Origin: JAXGXJ01 sp963829545
Lineage (GTDB): Bacteria > Actinomycetota > Thermoleophilia > RBG-16-64-13
Assembly (NCBI GenBank): GCA_963829545.1
Contig: CAWHIX010000011.1
Span: forward strand, 286,775 to 350,774
Direction: 5' to 3'
Length of the DNA stretch: 64,000 nucleotides
Below the pieces are notes generated by a model. It did no database searches and had not been told where the DNA came from. It saw only the letters and a program-made list of their open reading frames with translations. Position numbers and translations under genes: made by a program. Below are positions 8,605-19,321 of the stretch, piece by piece; position 1 is the first letter of the stretch, and every line of letters starts with the position of its first letter.

Positions 8605-11491
8605 ATGGTCAGGGGTCCGAATATGGGTCGGCCTATGGGGGGCACGCCTCCGCGGTCGGCGGTGGAACAACTGCAGGGCTTCGGACAGTGGTGGAAAGGG
8701 GCGAACTGGAAGGCCCGGTCCATACTCTTGGTCCCGCTGGCCATCGTCGTCATCGTGATCCTGCTGGTGCTGGTGTCGCGTTTCTTTACCGAGTATCTGT
8801 GGTTCCAGGAGGTGGGTTTCACCAACGTCTTCTGGACCCGCATCTGGGCGCGCCTCGCGGTGATGGCCGGCGCCGGGGTGATCTTCTTCGGCATCTTCTA
8901 CGGCAACCTGCGGCTGGCCCGGCACTTCGTGCCCAAGGTCAGGCGCGCCCAAGTGGCGGAGAGCGATGTCTACGACCTGGTCGAGACCCCGCCGAAGGGC
9001 AGCAAGCGGCTCATCCTGGCGGTCTCTATAGTTCTCGCGGTCATTTTCGCCCTCGCCTACGGTGGCTCGTGGACGAGGATCTGGCTCTACTTCCAGCAGA
9101 GCGACTTCGGTTTCACCGCGCCGGTCTTCGACCGGGACGCCTCCTTCTTCGTGTTCACCCTGCCTTTTGCCGAGATGGTGCTGACCTTCGTGATGGTGGC
9201 GTTCCTCTTCAGCTTCATCGGAGCCCTGGTCATTTACATCACGAACGGGGCCTTCGCCGTAGAGGGACGCAGCCTACGCGCCTCTCCGCACGTGAAAGCG
9301 CATCTGTCCGTCATCTTCGCGGTGGCCATGCTGGGCAAGGCCGTGGACTACTTCTTGGGCGTGTGGGGACTCGCCTACTCCGAGCGCGGGGCGACCTTCG
9401 GACCGAGTTATACGGATGTGAACGTCCAGATACCTGTGCTGCGCTTCCTGGCCATCGTGGCCGTGATAGCGGCGGTGCTCTTCCTCGTGAACATCTACTT
9501 CAAGGGTTGGCGCCTTCCGGCTATAGCTATCGGCCTGCTCTTCGTCACCTGGCTCTTCGCCGGTCAGATCTACCCGGCTATCGTGCAGCAGTACCGCGTA
9601 TCGCCCACGGAGATCGAGAAAGAAAGCCCCTACATAGCCAACAACATCGAGGCGACCCGCTGGGCCTTCGGCCTCAATGAGGTGGAGGCGGTCTCGTTCC
9701 CTGCCAACACCAATCTCGACCAGGAGGCGCTACAGGAGAACGGGAACACCGTCGACAACGTGCGCGTTTGGGACCCAGCCACCACTCTACGGGCCTACCG
9801 CCAGATCCAGGAGATACGGACCTACTACAACTTCAACGACGTCGACATCGACCGCTATGTGGTCGACGCCGCTACCGGCAGTTGCTCATCGCTCCCCGGG
9901 AGTTCGACCGCACCAAGCTCACCGGCCAGGCCCAGACCTGGGTCAACGAGCATCTCACCTACACCCACGGCTACGGGATCGTTTCAGCCCGGTGAGTGAG
10001 GCCGGCGCACAGGGCCTGCCCGAGCTGTTCGTGCAGGGACATCCCCCCCGGGGCGAGACGCCGCTGGAGATCACGCGGCCCCAGATCTACTATGGCGAGG
10101 TCCCTGACACCTTCGTGCTGGTGAAGACGACGGCCAAGGAGTTCGACTACCCCATGGGCGAAGAGAACGTCTTCACCGAGTACGCGGGTACCGGGGGCGT
10201 CGCCATCGGTAGCTTCGCCAGGCAACTCATCTTCAGCGTGCGCTACGCTTCTCTGAAGCTGCTGGTCTCGGACTACCTGCGCCCGACTGCCGCATCGTCT
10301 ATCGCCGGGCACATTGACGAGCGGGTGCAGAGCATCGCTCCCTTCCTCCAGTACGACCGCGATCCCTACATAGTGCTCCGTGACGACGGCAGCTTGGTCT
10401 GGATGTGGGACGCCTATACAAGCACCGATCTCTTCCCCAACTCGCAGCCCAGCGGCGCCGGGATCAACTACATCCGCAACTCGGTGAAGGTGGTGGTCGA
10501 TGCCTACAACGGCGACATGACCTTCTACCAGATGGATCCCGGAGACGCGATCACCAATGCCTGGGGCAAGATCTATCCGGGGCTCTTCACGCCGGCCGCA
10601 CAGATGCCCGCCGACATAGTCCGGCACATGCGCTATCCGGAGGACCTCCTCACCATCCAGGCCAACACTCTGGCCCTCTACCACATGAAGGAGCCTCAGC
10701 TCTTCTACAACAGGGAAGACGTGTGGGAGATCCCCACCGAGATGTACGGCGGAGAGGAGATCGTGGTAGCGCCCTACTACGCGGTGATGGTTCTTCCCGG
10801 CGAGACCGAGGAGGAGATGGTCCTCATGCAGCCCTTCGCCCCTCGCACGAAGCAGAACATGGTGTCGTGGATGGCGGGCCGCATGGACGGCGAAGCGTAC
10901 GGGGACTTGGCGCTGATCACCTTCCCCAAAGACAAGCTCGTCTACGGGCCCCAACAGGTCGAGGCGCGCATCAGCAACGACCCGTTGATCTCGGCTCAGC
11001 TCACCCTGTGGGACCAGGCGGGGAGCGAGGCCATCCGGGGCGATCTCCTCGTCATCCCGGTCGATGAGTCGCTGATCTATGTGGAGCCGCTGTATCTACA
11101 GGCTGAGCAGAGCGCCATCCCCGAGCTGACCAGGGTGATCGTGGCCTACGGTGACGTAGTGGTGATGGAGAACGATCTGCGCACCGCTCTGGAAACCATC
11201 TTCGCGGAGACACCGGGCGGATCGACGACGACGGTCCCGGGTGGATCTACCACCACCACCGCTCCGGGTGGTACCACGACGACCACGAGTGTCCAGCCCG
11301 GCACCACGACGACGACGGTCGCGGGTCAGTTGCCTACCGATCCGGGCGAGCTGCTCGATCTGGCCGACCAACTCTATGAAGAAGCCCGGGAGGCGCAGCG
11401 TACCAACGACTGGGCCACCTACGGCGAGAAGATCGATCGACTTGGCCAGGTCATAGCGGCGCTGCAGGCGCTGGAGGATGCGGGACAGTAG
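8605..11491 (+). CDS. UPF0182 (COG1615) large membrane protein (two frame breaks)
   Basis: Conserved membrane protein of unknown function common in actinobacteria and cyanobacteria. ATG 8605 follows GAGGAGG. The N-terminal ~330 residues hold about seven hydrophobic segments (for example AIVVIVILLVLVSRFF and FLAIVAVIAAVLFLVNIYF). The rest is a large soluble region probably outside the cell (RYVVDAA, PQIYYGEVPDTFV, IVLRDDGSLVWMWDAYT). The frame changes near 9885 and 9992 with family homology continuing across both. The C-terminus has a Thr/Gly/Pro linker (GGSTTTVPGGSTTTT) before a short helical tail (DPGELLDLADQLYEEA). The expected intact length of ~960 residues matches the family. Confidence 0.88.
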
Positions 11492-11516
11492 ACAGGAAAG
11501 AGCCCTCGCTAACATG

Positions 11517-11552
11517 AAGGCCCGCCCTCCGCGATCGCGGAGGGCGGGCCTT
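11517..11552. terminator. Perfect 36-base palindrome between convergent genes
   Basis: Bases 11517-11552 are a perfect inverted repeat around GATC, flanked by AA and TT. It sits between the UPF0182 stop and the PadR stop, so it should work as a two-way terminator. The T-run is only two bases. Confidence 0.8.
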
Positions 11553-11574
11553 GTCGCTTCAGCTGTTTCGCTGG

Positions 11575-12012
11575 CTAGATCTCGCGCCCTCGCGCGCCGG
11601 CGAGGGCTTGCACGGCGCGGTCCGCGAGTTTCTGCATGGCCGTCGCCCGCTGCGAGAGGGATGCCGTCATGATCTCGAGCGCTTCGAGGCCCTGATCGGT
11701 GATCTGGTATACGCGGCGGCTCGGACCCGCTTCGGGTACTTGCCAGGAGGAAGTCACGAAGCCCTGCTCCTCCATGGCCCGAAGCAGACGGTACATGCTA
11801 CCCGGGTCGACGCAGACGAGGCTTCCGGCCACCGCTTCGATCTGGTCCACGAGTTCGTACCCGTGCGTGGTGGACTCCGCGATCATGGCGAGTGCCGCGA
11901 CCTCCAGGACCGCTCGGCGATACCGGCCTCCTCCAGGCTCTCCGCAGGGACCTGGACCCTGAGCGGCTCCGCCTTTGTTACGGCCTTGGCCTCTACGTTC
12001 CTCGGGACACAT
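11575..12012 (-). CDS. PadR-family transcriptional regulator
   Basis: 145-residue winged-helix repressor. The PadR DNA-binding domain is clear (VLEVAALAMIAESTTHGYEL, then VDPGSMYRLLRAMEEQGFV with the recognition helix, then the wing ending YQITDQG). A short C-terminal helix suited to dimerisation follows. It begins six bases after the TetR stop and so is co-transcribed with it. PadR proteins usually sense phenolic acids or drugs. The closest plausible target is the divergent AOR-1 operon, which is an inference. Confidence 0.85.
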   Translation of the reverse strand: MCPEERRGQGRNKGGAAQGPGPCGEPGGGRYRRAVLEVAALAMIAESTTHGYELVDQIEAVAGSLVCVDPGSMYRLLRAMEEQGFVTSSWQVPEAGPSRRVYQITDQGLEALEIMTASLSQRATAMQKLADRAVQALAGARGREI

Positions 12013-12018
12013 TCTTGG

Positions 12019-12651
12019 TCACGCCCCCATCTCCTCCGTGGCGCCTGGAGTCGGTCTCTCGGCTGCGACGGACCGCAGGATGAGGTCGAGCATCTGCTTG
12101 GAGCGATCCTCGGTCCAGTCGTCGGTGAGACCCATGAGATAGACGATGTCCTCCGTCCAAGCCCGGCTCACGATCATCCAGGCCGTTTGCAGCGGGTCTA
12201 CGCCTGGAGCTACGGAGCCCTCCTGCTGGCCCTCGCGCACCACCTCGGCGATGCTTCTTACGAGTGCGCGGTGTTTGGTGGCCAGGGCTTCACGCAACCC
12301 CTCAGCGGGAGGGGCGGCGATGAACTCGAACAGGGCCAAGACCGACTTGTCGCTGTCCGGCGAGGCTAGGTTGGCATGCTCGGCGGACAGCTGACGAAGC
12401 CTCTCGATGGCGTCACCCTCCCGCTCCACGTGGTGGTGGGCCGTACGCCTGCTGATGAGGAGGTCGAGCGCTGCCAGCAGTATCTCCTTGCGGTTGGCGA
12501 AGTGAGCGTACAGCGCGGGAGTGGTCACGCCTACGGCGGCGGCGATGCGGGTGAGCGTGGTGCCTGTCACCCCATGTTCGGCGATCAGCTGGAGGGTCAC
12601 CTCGATGACCTGCTCTCTTCTCTCCCTGCTTCTCAGACGTCTCTCCGCCAT
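12019..12651 (-). CDS. TetR/AcrR-family transcriptional regulator
   Basis: 210-residue repressor with an N-terminal helix-turn-helix (RREQVIEVTLQLIAEHG, then TLTRIAAAVGVTTPALYAHF). The C-terminal ligand-binding domain (LFEFIAAPPAEGLREALA, TAWMIVSRAWTEDIVYLMGL) resembles regulators of acyl or aromatic catabolism. First gene of a TetR-PadR pair, divergent from AOR-1 across a 158-base AT-richer spacer. Self-regulation and control of the AOR-1 operon are likely by arrangement. Confidence 0.88.
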   Translation of the reverse strand: MAERRLRSRERREQVIEVTLQLIAEHGVTGTTLTRIAAAVGVTTPALYAHFANRKEILLAALDLLISRRTAHHHVEREGDAIERLRQLSAEHANLASPDSDKSVLALFEFIAAPPAEGLREALATKHRALVRSIAEVVREGQQEGSVAPGVDPLQTAWMIVSRAWTEDIVYLMGLTDDWTEDRSKQMLDLILRSVAAERPTPGATEEMGA

Positions 12652-12719
12652 TCGCCTTCCTTCAAGTCGCCGGCATCGGCTGCGTCACCCATCCAAAATA
12701 GCAAATCCGCTCGGTGGCA

Positions 12720-12748
12720 TTGACTACTTAATCACCTTTTACTAAAGT
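12720..12748 (+). promoter_or_regulatory. Candidate promoter for the AOR-1 operon
   Basis: TTGACT at 12720-12725 and TAAAGT at 12743-12748 are 17 bases apart in an AT-rich island (12690-12750) of a very GC-rich region, 62 bases before the AOR-1 start. The TetR/PadR operator is probably here too, but I see no convincing palindrome. Confidence 0.4.
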
Positions 12749-12809
12749 TGCGCTTGACCGGCGTACGACCGGGGCTTTGTGGGGACCAGAAGGAAAGGTG
12801 GGGCTGACC

Positions 12810-14679
12810 ATGGTGTACGGCTATGCGGGGAAGTTGCTCTTCGTCGACCTGACCGCGGGCACTATCGTCGAGGAGACACCGACCGAGGATTTCTACCGCG
12901 CCTGCATCGGAGGGACCGGTCTGGGCGCGAAGGTCATCATGGAACGGACTGAGGCCGGGATCGATCCCCTCGGCCCGACGAACATGCTGGGGTTCGTGGC
13001 CGGCCCCCTCACGGCCACGGGCGTCTACGGCGGCGGCCGGTTCATGGTCACCACCAAGTCGCCCCTCACCGGTGGGTGGGCCGACTCCAATTCGGGCGGC
13101 ACCTGGGGCCCGGAGCTGAAGGACGCCGGATACGACGGTGTGTTCGTGACCGGGGCGTGCTCACGCCCGGTCTGCTTGGTCATCGATGCCGGCGAGGCCC
13201 GGCTGCGTGGACGCAGAGGTTGCCTGGGGCAAGGACACCTACGAGGCCGACGACGTGCTTCAGGACGCTGCTGGGCGAGCCGGGCAGTTGGACCATCTCC
13301 ATGATCGGGCCGGCCGGCGAGCAGTGCTCGCTCTTGGCGGGCATCGTCAACGAGAAGGGGAGGATAGCGGCCCGCTCGGGTGTGGGGGCCGTGATGGGCT
13401 CGAAGAGACTGAAGGCGGTGGCCGTGCGGGCGGGCAAGGGCTAGCCGCATCCCGGTGGCCGACAAGGAGGGCGCTGAGGGAGATCCAGAAGCAGTACTTG
13501 GAGGCCATCAAGGCCAGCCCCTTCCTCAAGGGGCTGACGAAGGCGGGGACCGGAGCAGGAGTGAGCTTCCTCCTGTCTATCGGTGACTGTCCCACCGAGA
13601 ACTGGGCTACCACCGGCACGGAGGCCATGCCCACGGCCGGGAAGCTCGACACCCCCAACATGGACGTGTACAAGCTGAAGGCCTACGGCTGTAGCGCCTG
13701 CCCGGTCCGCTGCGGGGCGCTGGTCAAGATAGACGACGGCCCGTATGCCAGCCAGGACGAGACGCACCGGCCCGAATACGAGACGCTGGCCTCCCTGGGC
13801 GCCTTGTGCCACAACGACAGCGCAGAGGCGGTCATCCGCGCCAACGAGATCTGCAACCGCTACGGCATCGACACCATCAGCACCGGCGGCGTCATCGCCT
13901 TCGCCATCGAGTGCTACGAGAAGGGGCTGATCGGTCCGCAGGACACGGGCGGGCTCGAGCTGCGCTGGGGCGACTCGGCCGCCGTCGTGACCCTGGTGGA
14001 GCAGATCGCGCGCCGCGAAGGATTCGGGGCCGTGCTCGCCGACGGCTCCAAGCGGGCAGCGGAGAAGATCGGTAAGGGGAGCGAGCAGTACGCCATGCAC
14101 GTGGGCGGCCGTGAGATCCCCCTGCACGACCCCCGCGCGACGCCGGCCATGGGCGTCTTCTACATCGCCGACGCCACTCCCGCTCAGCACTGTGGCCCGC
14201 AGGGGATGGCCATCCTCGATCAGGGCGCTCCTCTGGGCGAGGACCCCTTGCTCCAGTCGCAGTCGGCGCAGGTCTTCGGCGAGTACGACAAGAAGGGGGC
14301 GATCTACGCGCGCGGAGCCTCCTACTGGCAGCTGATGAGCTCGGCCGGTCTGTGCTCGCTCTATTCGCAGTTCGATGCGCCGCCGGTGGTGGAACTCCTG
14401 CGGCCCGTGACGGGCTGGGATATGGACTGGGAGGAAGGTCTCCGAGCGGGCAGGCGCATCCTGACCCTGCGCCAGGCCTTCAACGTCCGCGAGGGACTGG
14501 GGCCCGACGACTTCCGTCTGCCCAAGCGCTTCGAGGAACCGCTCAGCGCCGGTCCCGCCGCCGGTAACGACGTCCCCTTCGAGCGCATGCGCGAGGACTA
14601 CTTCTCAGCCATGGGCTGGGATCCCAAGACCGGCATCCCCCTGCCGGAGACACTCGCCGAGCTTGGCCTGGGGGTCTGA
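12810..14679 (+). CDS. Aldehyde:ferredoxin oxidoreductase family protein, AOR-1 (three frame breaks)
   Basis: Tungsten/molybdenum bis-pterin enzyme that interconverts aldehydes and carboxylates with ferredoxin, in the cytoplasm. ATG 12810 follows AAGGAAAGGTGGGG. The N-terminal pterin domain begins YAGKLLFVDLTAGTIVEE, with TTKSPLTGGWADSNSGG. The frame changes near 13195, 13265 and 13440, but family motifs continue (GEQCSLLAGIVNEKGR, GVGAVMGSKRLKAVAV). The [4Fe-4S] ligands are CSACPVRC (CX2CX3C) and a distal Cys in AGLCSLY. RPEYETLASLGALC and NRYGIDTISTG are typical AOR stretches. Expected length is about 623 residues. It heads an operon with a dehydrogenase, a cupin and an alcohol dehydrogenase, and has no MoaD-like gene beside it, unlike the two other AORs here. 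Confidence 0.88.
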
Positions 14680-14723
14680 CGGGGCTCGATCGGGGATGCA
14701 GGAATGACGACGAAGGAGCGGTG

Positions 14724-15655
14724 ATGAAGGTAGGTTTCATAGGCATCGGCCAGATGGGCGTCCACATGGCCGGGAACATACAGGCGGCCGGCAACGAACT
14801 GGTGGTCAACGACGCGAACAAAGAGGCGGCCGCCCCGCTGCTGGCGACCGGCGCCGTCTGGGCGGATACTCCCAAGGATGTGGCCGAGGCCTGTCGCCTG
14901 GTCATCTCCTGCCTGCCCACTCCCCAGATCGTGGAAGAGGTGGCCCTGGGGCCGGATGGGCTCCAGGCCGCTTGGAAAGCAGGCGACATCTACATCGACA
15001 TGAGCACCAACTCGCCCTCGACGGTCAGGCGCATCGCCGCCGCCGCGGCCGAGAAGGGTGTGCGCGTGCTTGACGCACCGGTGAGTGGAGGCACCAGAGG
15101 CGCCGAACTGGGGACGCTCACTGTCATGGTGGGAGGCGAGGCGGCCACGCTCGAGGAGGCCCGCCCAATCCTGGAGCCCATGGCGAACAAGATCTTCCAT
15201 TTGGGTGACGTGGGCTGCGGGAACGTGGCCAAGCTGGTCAACAACATGATCGGCCTCACCTGCAACTCCATCTGCGCGGAAGGCTTCGTCCTGGGAGTGA
15301 AAGGCGGCATCGACCCGCAGGCCCTCTACGATCTGCTGACCATCAGCACGGCCAACAACTGGAGCCTGCAGCAATACACAACAGCGTGTTCAAAGGCAAT
15401 TTCGAGCCCGGTTTCAAGATCTCGCTGGCGTACAAGGACATCAATCTGGCGCTGGCACTGGGCGAGGAGTTCGGGGTGCCCCTGCCCGTAGCTGAAGTGG
15501 TCAAGGACGACCTGGCCGCTGCCGTCGGAGACGGCCGCGGCGACAAAGGTGTCGACGGGGTCATACTCAGTCTGGAAGAAGCGGCTCGAGGTACAGGTGC
15601 GGACCGCCCAGTAGGCGCTCCGCCGGCTCTGGATCAACGGGAGGCAAGGATATGA
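14724..15655 (+). CDS. 3-Hydroxyisobutyrate dehydrogenase-family NAD(P) oxidoreductase (one frame break)
   Basis: Beta-hydroxyacid dehydrogenase oxidising a 3-hydroxy acid to a semialdehyde, or the reverse. ATG 14724 is preferred to GTG 14721 for its spacing to AAGGAG. The Rossmann motif is GFIGIGQMG, the substrate loop DAPVSGGTRGAE, and the catalytic Lys lies in GNVAKLVNNMI. The frame slips by one near 15378; the C-terminal helical domain resumes at VFKGNFEPGFKISLAYKDI and ends at 15655, overlapping the cupin ATG. Expected length is ~310 residues. A semialdehyde product would be a natural AOR-1 substrate, a link that is inference. Confidence 0.87.
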
Positions 15656-16017
15656 TCGTAATCGACAGCAGCACGGTACAGCCGGCGTTCATGGCGCCCG
15701 AGAACGACATCATCGTGGGCAAGGCGCCCGTGAGCGGCCGCCGTCTCCTGACGATGGCCGACTCGGACGGCTGGGCGGCCGCGCTCACCACCTTCGGCAT
15801 CGGCGGGAGGCTCAACTGGCACACCCACGACTCCGAGCAGATCCTCTACATAACCGAGGGTCGAGGCATCGTCGCTACCAAAGACACGGAGTACGTGGTG
15901 ACGCCGGGCATGATCATCTATATCCCAGCGGGCGAGAACCACTGGCACGGGGCCACGGAGGACTCTTCCATGACCCATCTGAACGTCCAAAAAGCGGGCA
16001 TCCATCTCGCGGAATAG
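15652..16017 (+). CDS. Cupin-domain protein
   Basis: 121-residue single-domain cupin whose ATG overlaps the preceding stop and follows GGGAGG. Motif 1 reads WHTHDSEQILYITEG (two His and Glu as metal ligands); motif 2 is PGMIIYIPAGENHWHG with the fourth His. Small cupins of this kind act as isomerases, decarboxylases or metabolite-binding proteins. The position between a hydroxyacid dehydrogenase and an alcohol dehydrogenase suggests an accessory step of the same pathway. Confidence 0.85.
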   Translation: MIVIDSSTVQPAFMAPENDIIVGKAPVSGRRLLTMADSDGWAAALTTFGIGGRLNWHTHDSEQILYITEGRGIVATKDTEYVVTPGMIIYIPAGENHWHGATEDSSMTHLNVQKAGIHLAE

Positions 16018-16033
16018 GCTGAGGAGAACTCAC

Positions 16034-17118
16034 ATGAAAGCTGCAGTCTGCTACGAGTTCGGCAACCGCTCGTCGTGGAGGAACTCACCCTGCGGGCTCC
16101 GCGCCCCGACGAAGTGCGGGTGAAGGTGGCGGCAACGGCCATCTGCCACAGCGACATCCACGACATCCATGGCGACTTCGGGGGCATGGTGCCCTTCGTC
16201 GGCGGCCACGAGACGGCAGGGCATGTCGAGGAGGTGGGGGCGAACGTCACCACCGTGCGGGCGGGTGACGCCGTCATAGTCAGCCTGCTCGAGTCCTGCG
16301 GGAAGTGCTCCTACTGCGTCACCGGCAAGCCGTACTTCTGCGAAACCAAGGTCACCTACGACGTTGAAGGGACGCTCACCAACGCCAAGGGTGAGGGCAT
16401 CGCGCAGAAGGCCCGGGTCGCCGGTTTCGCCGAGTACGTGCTGGTGCACGAGTCGCAGTTGGTGAAGATCGACGACGACTTCCCCCTCGACCTGGCCTCC
16501 CTCCTCGCCTGCGGCGTCATAACCGGCTTCGGGGCCGTGGTCAACAGGGCCCGGGTGCGCCCGTTCGAGAGCGTGGTCGTCATCGGGACGGGCGGGGTGG
16601 GACTGAACGCCGTCCAGGGTGCGGTCGTCTGCGGAGCCAACCCCATCATCGCTGTGGATATCGTGGACTCCAAGCTGGAGCGGGCCAGGGAGTTCGGCGC
16701 CACCCACGCCGTGAACGGCAAGGCGGTCGACGCAGTCGTCGCGGTCCAGGAACTGACCAACGGCAAGGGGGTCGACTACGCCTTCGTGACGGTGGGCAGC
16801 GCTGCCGCCATGCAGCAGGCCTGGAACATGCTCTGCCGGGGCGGCACCGCCGTCATGGTGGGCATCCCGCCGGGCACCGACCCATTGGTTTCCGTGCCGG
16901 GCGGCGAACTCGCTTTCACGGAGAAGACCCTCACCGGAGGCTTCATGGGCTCCACCCGCCTGAGTGTGGATGTGCCCGGGCTGATCGGCCTCTACAAGGC
17001 AGGTCGCTACAAGCTCGACGAACTCGTCGCGGGGCGCTATCCGCTCGAGCGCATCAACGATGCCCTGGAGTCCTCCATGGCCGGCGAGGCGCTGCGCAAC
17101 GTGATCGTGTTCGACTGA
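16034..17118 (+). CDS. Zinc-dependent alcohol dehydrogenase, MDR superfamily (one frame break)
   Basis: NAD(P)-dependent alcohol/aldehyde interconversion. ATG 16034 follows GAGGAG and encodes MKAAVCYEFGN; the frame slips near 16066 and continues as VVEELTLRAPRP. Catalytic zinc ligands lie in TAICHSDIHD and GGHETAG. The structural zinc motif is CGKCSYC with the fourth Cys at PYFC (CX2CX2CX7C). The NAD-binding loop is GTGGVGLNAVQG. Expected length is about 361 residues. Last gene of the AOR-1 operon; pairing of an alcohol dehydrogenase with an AOR is a recognised alcohol-aldehyde-acid arrangement. Confidence 0.9.
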
Positions 17119-17177
17119 CGAAGCGGCGCGGCCGGCGACGCCGGCGCGGGCCTTTCTGACCATGCCCTCCCTGACTG

Positions 17178-17203
17178 CGGGGGGCGCCGAAAGGCGCCCC
17201 CCG
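17178..17203 (+). terminator. Hairpin with GAAA tetraloop after the AOR-1 operon
   Basis: A perfect 11-bp stem (17178-17188 with 17193-17203) closes a GAAA loop, 59 bases after the alcohol dehydrogenase stop. Rho-independent type without an obvious T-run. The rest of the 17119-17398 gap shows no gene. Confidence 0.6.
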
Positions 17204-17398
17204 GCATGTCTTGGCGGGGCGCTTCTCAGGAGGTCGCCATTTCGGCCGTCCTTTCCGACGGCATCGCACGCTCGTCGAGACCCGTCCCGCCATCGGGGAC
17301 TGGGTTTAGTCGGCAGATACACGTATTCTTGATGGTCTGCGGGGCCGCGAACTGCCGGTCGCCGTTCGGGGAGCGAGAAGAGGCGTAAGGGGGAGCCT

Positions 17399-19315
17399 GT
17401 GAACCAAGCCATGGAACGCTTGTTGGAGCTTCGCGAGGAGGCCGAGGAACGGCTGCTTGAACAGAAGCTGCGGATGAGGATGGGCATCACGGTCGGGTCG
17501 GCGACCTGCGAGGACGCGGCGGGAGCGCCCGAGGTGTTCGAGCGGTTCCGCGGACTGCTCGAACAACATCAGGTCGAGGACGTGGTCCTCAGTCACGTGG
17601 GGTGCACAGGTCGCTGCGACATGGAGCCGGTGGTCACCGTGCGCTCGAAGGGAGCCAGCCCCGTCAAGTACATCGGGGTCGACCCCGACAAAGCAGCCGA
17701 GATCTTCGCGTCGCACGTCCTGAAGGGCGTGCCCGTGCACAAGTACGCCATGCCCCTCAGTGACACTCTCGCGGCCGAGTATCTCGAGAAGAGCGTCTGG
17801 AAGAACGCCAGGCTGGCCAACCGCTTCCACCCGGTATACGGCGACGCCGATTTCTTTGGACGGCAGCTGCGGGTGACACTGCGGAACTGCGCCGGCATCG
17901 ACCCCGAGAGCCTCGACGAGTACGTTGTGGTGAGGGGATACGAAGCGGCCGTGAAGGTGCTTACGGAGATGACCCCTCAGCAGGTCATCGACCAGGTCAC
18001 CAAGTCAGGCCTCCGTGGCCGGGGCGGCGGCGGCTTTCCCACCGGGGTCAAGTGGAACTACGCGGCCATCCAGAAGAGCGACCAGAAGTACATAATCTGC
18101 AACGCCGACGAGGGCGACCCCGGGGCCTTCATGGATCGCAGCACCATCGAAGGCGATCCCCACACCATCCTCGAGGGCATGATCATCGCCGGCTACGCCA
18201 TCGGCGCGCACCAGGGCTTCGTCTACATCAGAGCGGAGTACCCGCTGGCCATCAAGCGGCTGGAGATCGCCATCGAAGCTGCGCAGACGGCCGGCTTCCT
18301 GGGGAGGAACGTCTTCGGGACCGACTGGGATTTCGATATCGAGATCCGTCTGGGCGCAGGCGCATTCGTCTGTGGCGAGGAGACCGCCCTGATCGCTTCC
18401 ATCCAGGGCTCGCGGGGTATGCCTCGGCCGCGTCCGCCCTACCCGGCGGTCAAGGGGCTGTGGGGCAAGCCCACGGTCATCAACAACGTCGAGACCCTCG
18501 CCAACGTCCCCGTGGTCATCCTGGACGGGCCCGACTGGTTCGCCTCCGTGGGTACCGAGAAGAGCAAGGGCACCAAGGTCTTCGCGCTGGCCGGGAAGGT
18601 GCGCAACACGGGACTGGTGGAAGTGCCCATGGGCACGACGCTCCGTGAGGTGGTCTTCGGCGTCGGGGGCGGGATCCCCGCAGGCAAGCGGTTCAAGGCC
18701 GTGCAGACCGGCGGCCCGGCCGGTGGATGTCTGCCCGAATCGTTCCTCGACACCCCGGTGGACTACGAGTCGCTGGCGGCGGCGGGCTCCATGATGGGCA
18801 GCGGTGGCATGATCGTCATCGACGAAGACTCCTGCATGGTCGACGTGGCCCGCTTCTTCCTCGACTTCACGCAGGACGAATCGTGCGGCAAGTGCGTACC
18901 GTGTCGCGAGGGCACCAAGCGCATGCTGGAGATCCTGGACCGGATCGTCTCGGGCCGCGGGGTAGACGGGGACATCGACAAGCTCCTGCGCCTGGGCGAC
19001 ACGGTCAAGCGCGCCTCCCTCTGCGGCCTGGGCCAATCGGCGCCCAACCCCGTGCTCAGCACCATCAAGCACTTCCGCGAGGAGTACGAAGCCCACATCC
19101 TCCACAAGCGCTGCCCGGCCGGTGTGTGCAAGGAACTGCTGGCCTACACCATCGTTCCCGACAAGTGCACCGGCTGCGGCGTCTGCAAGAGACAGTGTCC
19201 GGTGAAGTGCATCAGCGGCGACAAGAAGGAAGTCCACGTGATCGACGCTTCCCAGTGTACGCGCTGCGGACAGTGCTTCGAGGCCTGCAAGTTCGACGCT
19301 GTGAACAGGGAGTAG
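17399..19315 (+). CDS. hydB: NAD-reducing/bifurcating [FeFe]-hydrogenase beta subunit (NuoF-like, HydB)
   Basis: Diaphorase subunit linking the hydrogenase to NAD(H), 638 residues, GTG start after AAGGGGGAG. Domains in order: a thioredoxin-like [2Fe-2S] region (GSATCEDA, HVGCTGRCDMEP); the NuoF core with GRGGGGFPTG and CNADEGDPGAF for NADH and FMN; the [4Fe-4S] motif SCGKCVPCREGT with a distal Cys in ASLCGLGQ; and a C-terminal 2x[4Fe-4S] ferredoxin (CTGCGVCKRQCP, CTRCGQCFEACK). This matches HydB of trimeric electron-bifurcating hydrogenases. hydA follows after six bases. No frame break, unlike its flanks. Confidence 0.93.
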   Translation: MNQAMERLLELREEAEERLLEQKLRMRMGITVGSATCEDAAGAPEVFERFRGLLEQHQVEDVVLSHVGCTGRCDMEPVVTVRSKGASPVKYIGVDPDKAAEIFASHVLKGVPVHKYAMPLSDTLAAEYLEKSVWKNARLANRFHPVYGDADFFGRQLRVTLRNCAGIDPESLDEYVVVRGYEAAVKVLTEMTPQQVIDQVTKSGLRGRGGGGFPTGVKWNYAAIQKSDQKYIICNADEGDPGAFMDRSTIEGDPHTILEGMIIAGYAIGAHQGFVYIRAEYPLAIKRLEIAIEAAQTAGFLGRNVFGTDWDFDIEIRLGAGAFVCGEETALIASIQGSRGMPRPRPPYPAVKGLWGKPTVINNVETLANVPVVILDGPDWFASVGTEKSKGTKVFALAGKVRNTGLVEVPMGTTLREVVFGVGGGIPAGKRFKAVQTGGPAGGCLPESFLDTPVDYESLAAAGSMMGSGGMIVIDEDSCMVDVARFFLDFTQDESCGKCVPCREGTKRMLEILDRIVSGRGVDGDIDKLLRLGDTVKRASLCGLGQSAPNPVLSTIKHFREEYEAHILHKRCPAGVCKELLAYTIVPDKCTGCGVCKRQCPVKCISGDKKEVHVIDASQCTRCGQCFEACKFDAVNRE

Positions 19316-19321
19316 GCGGCC

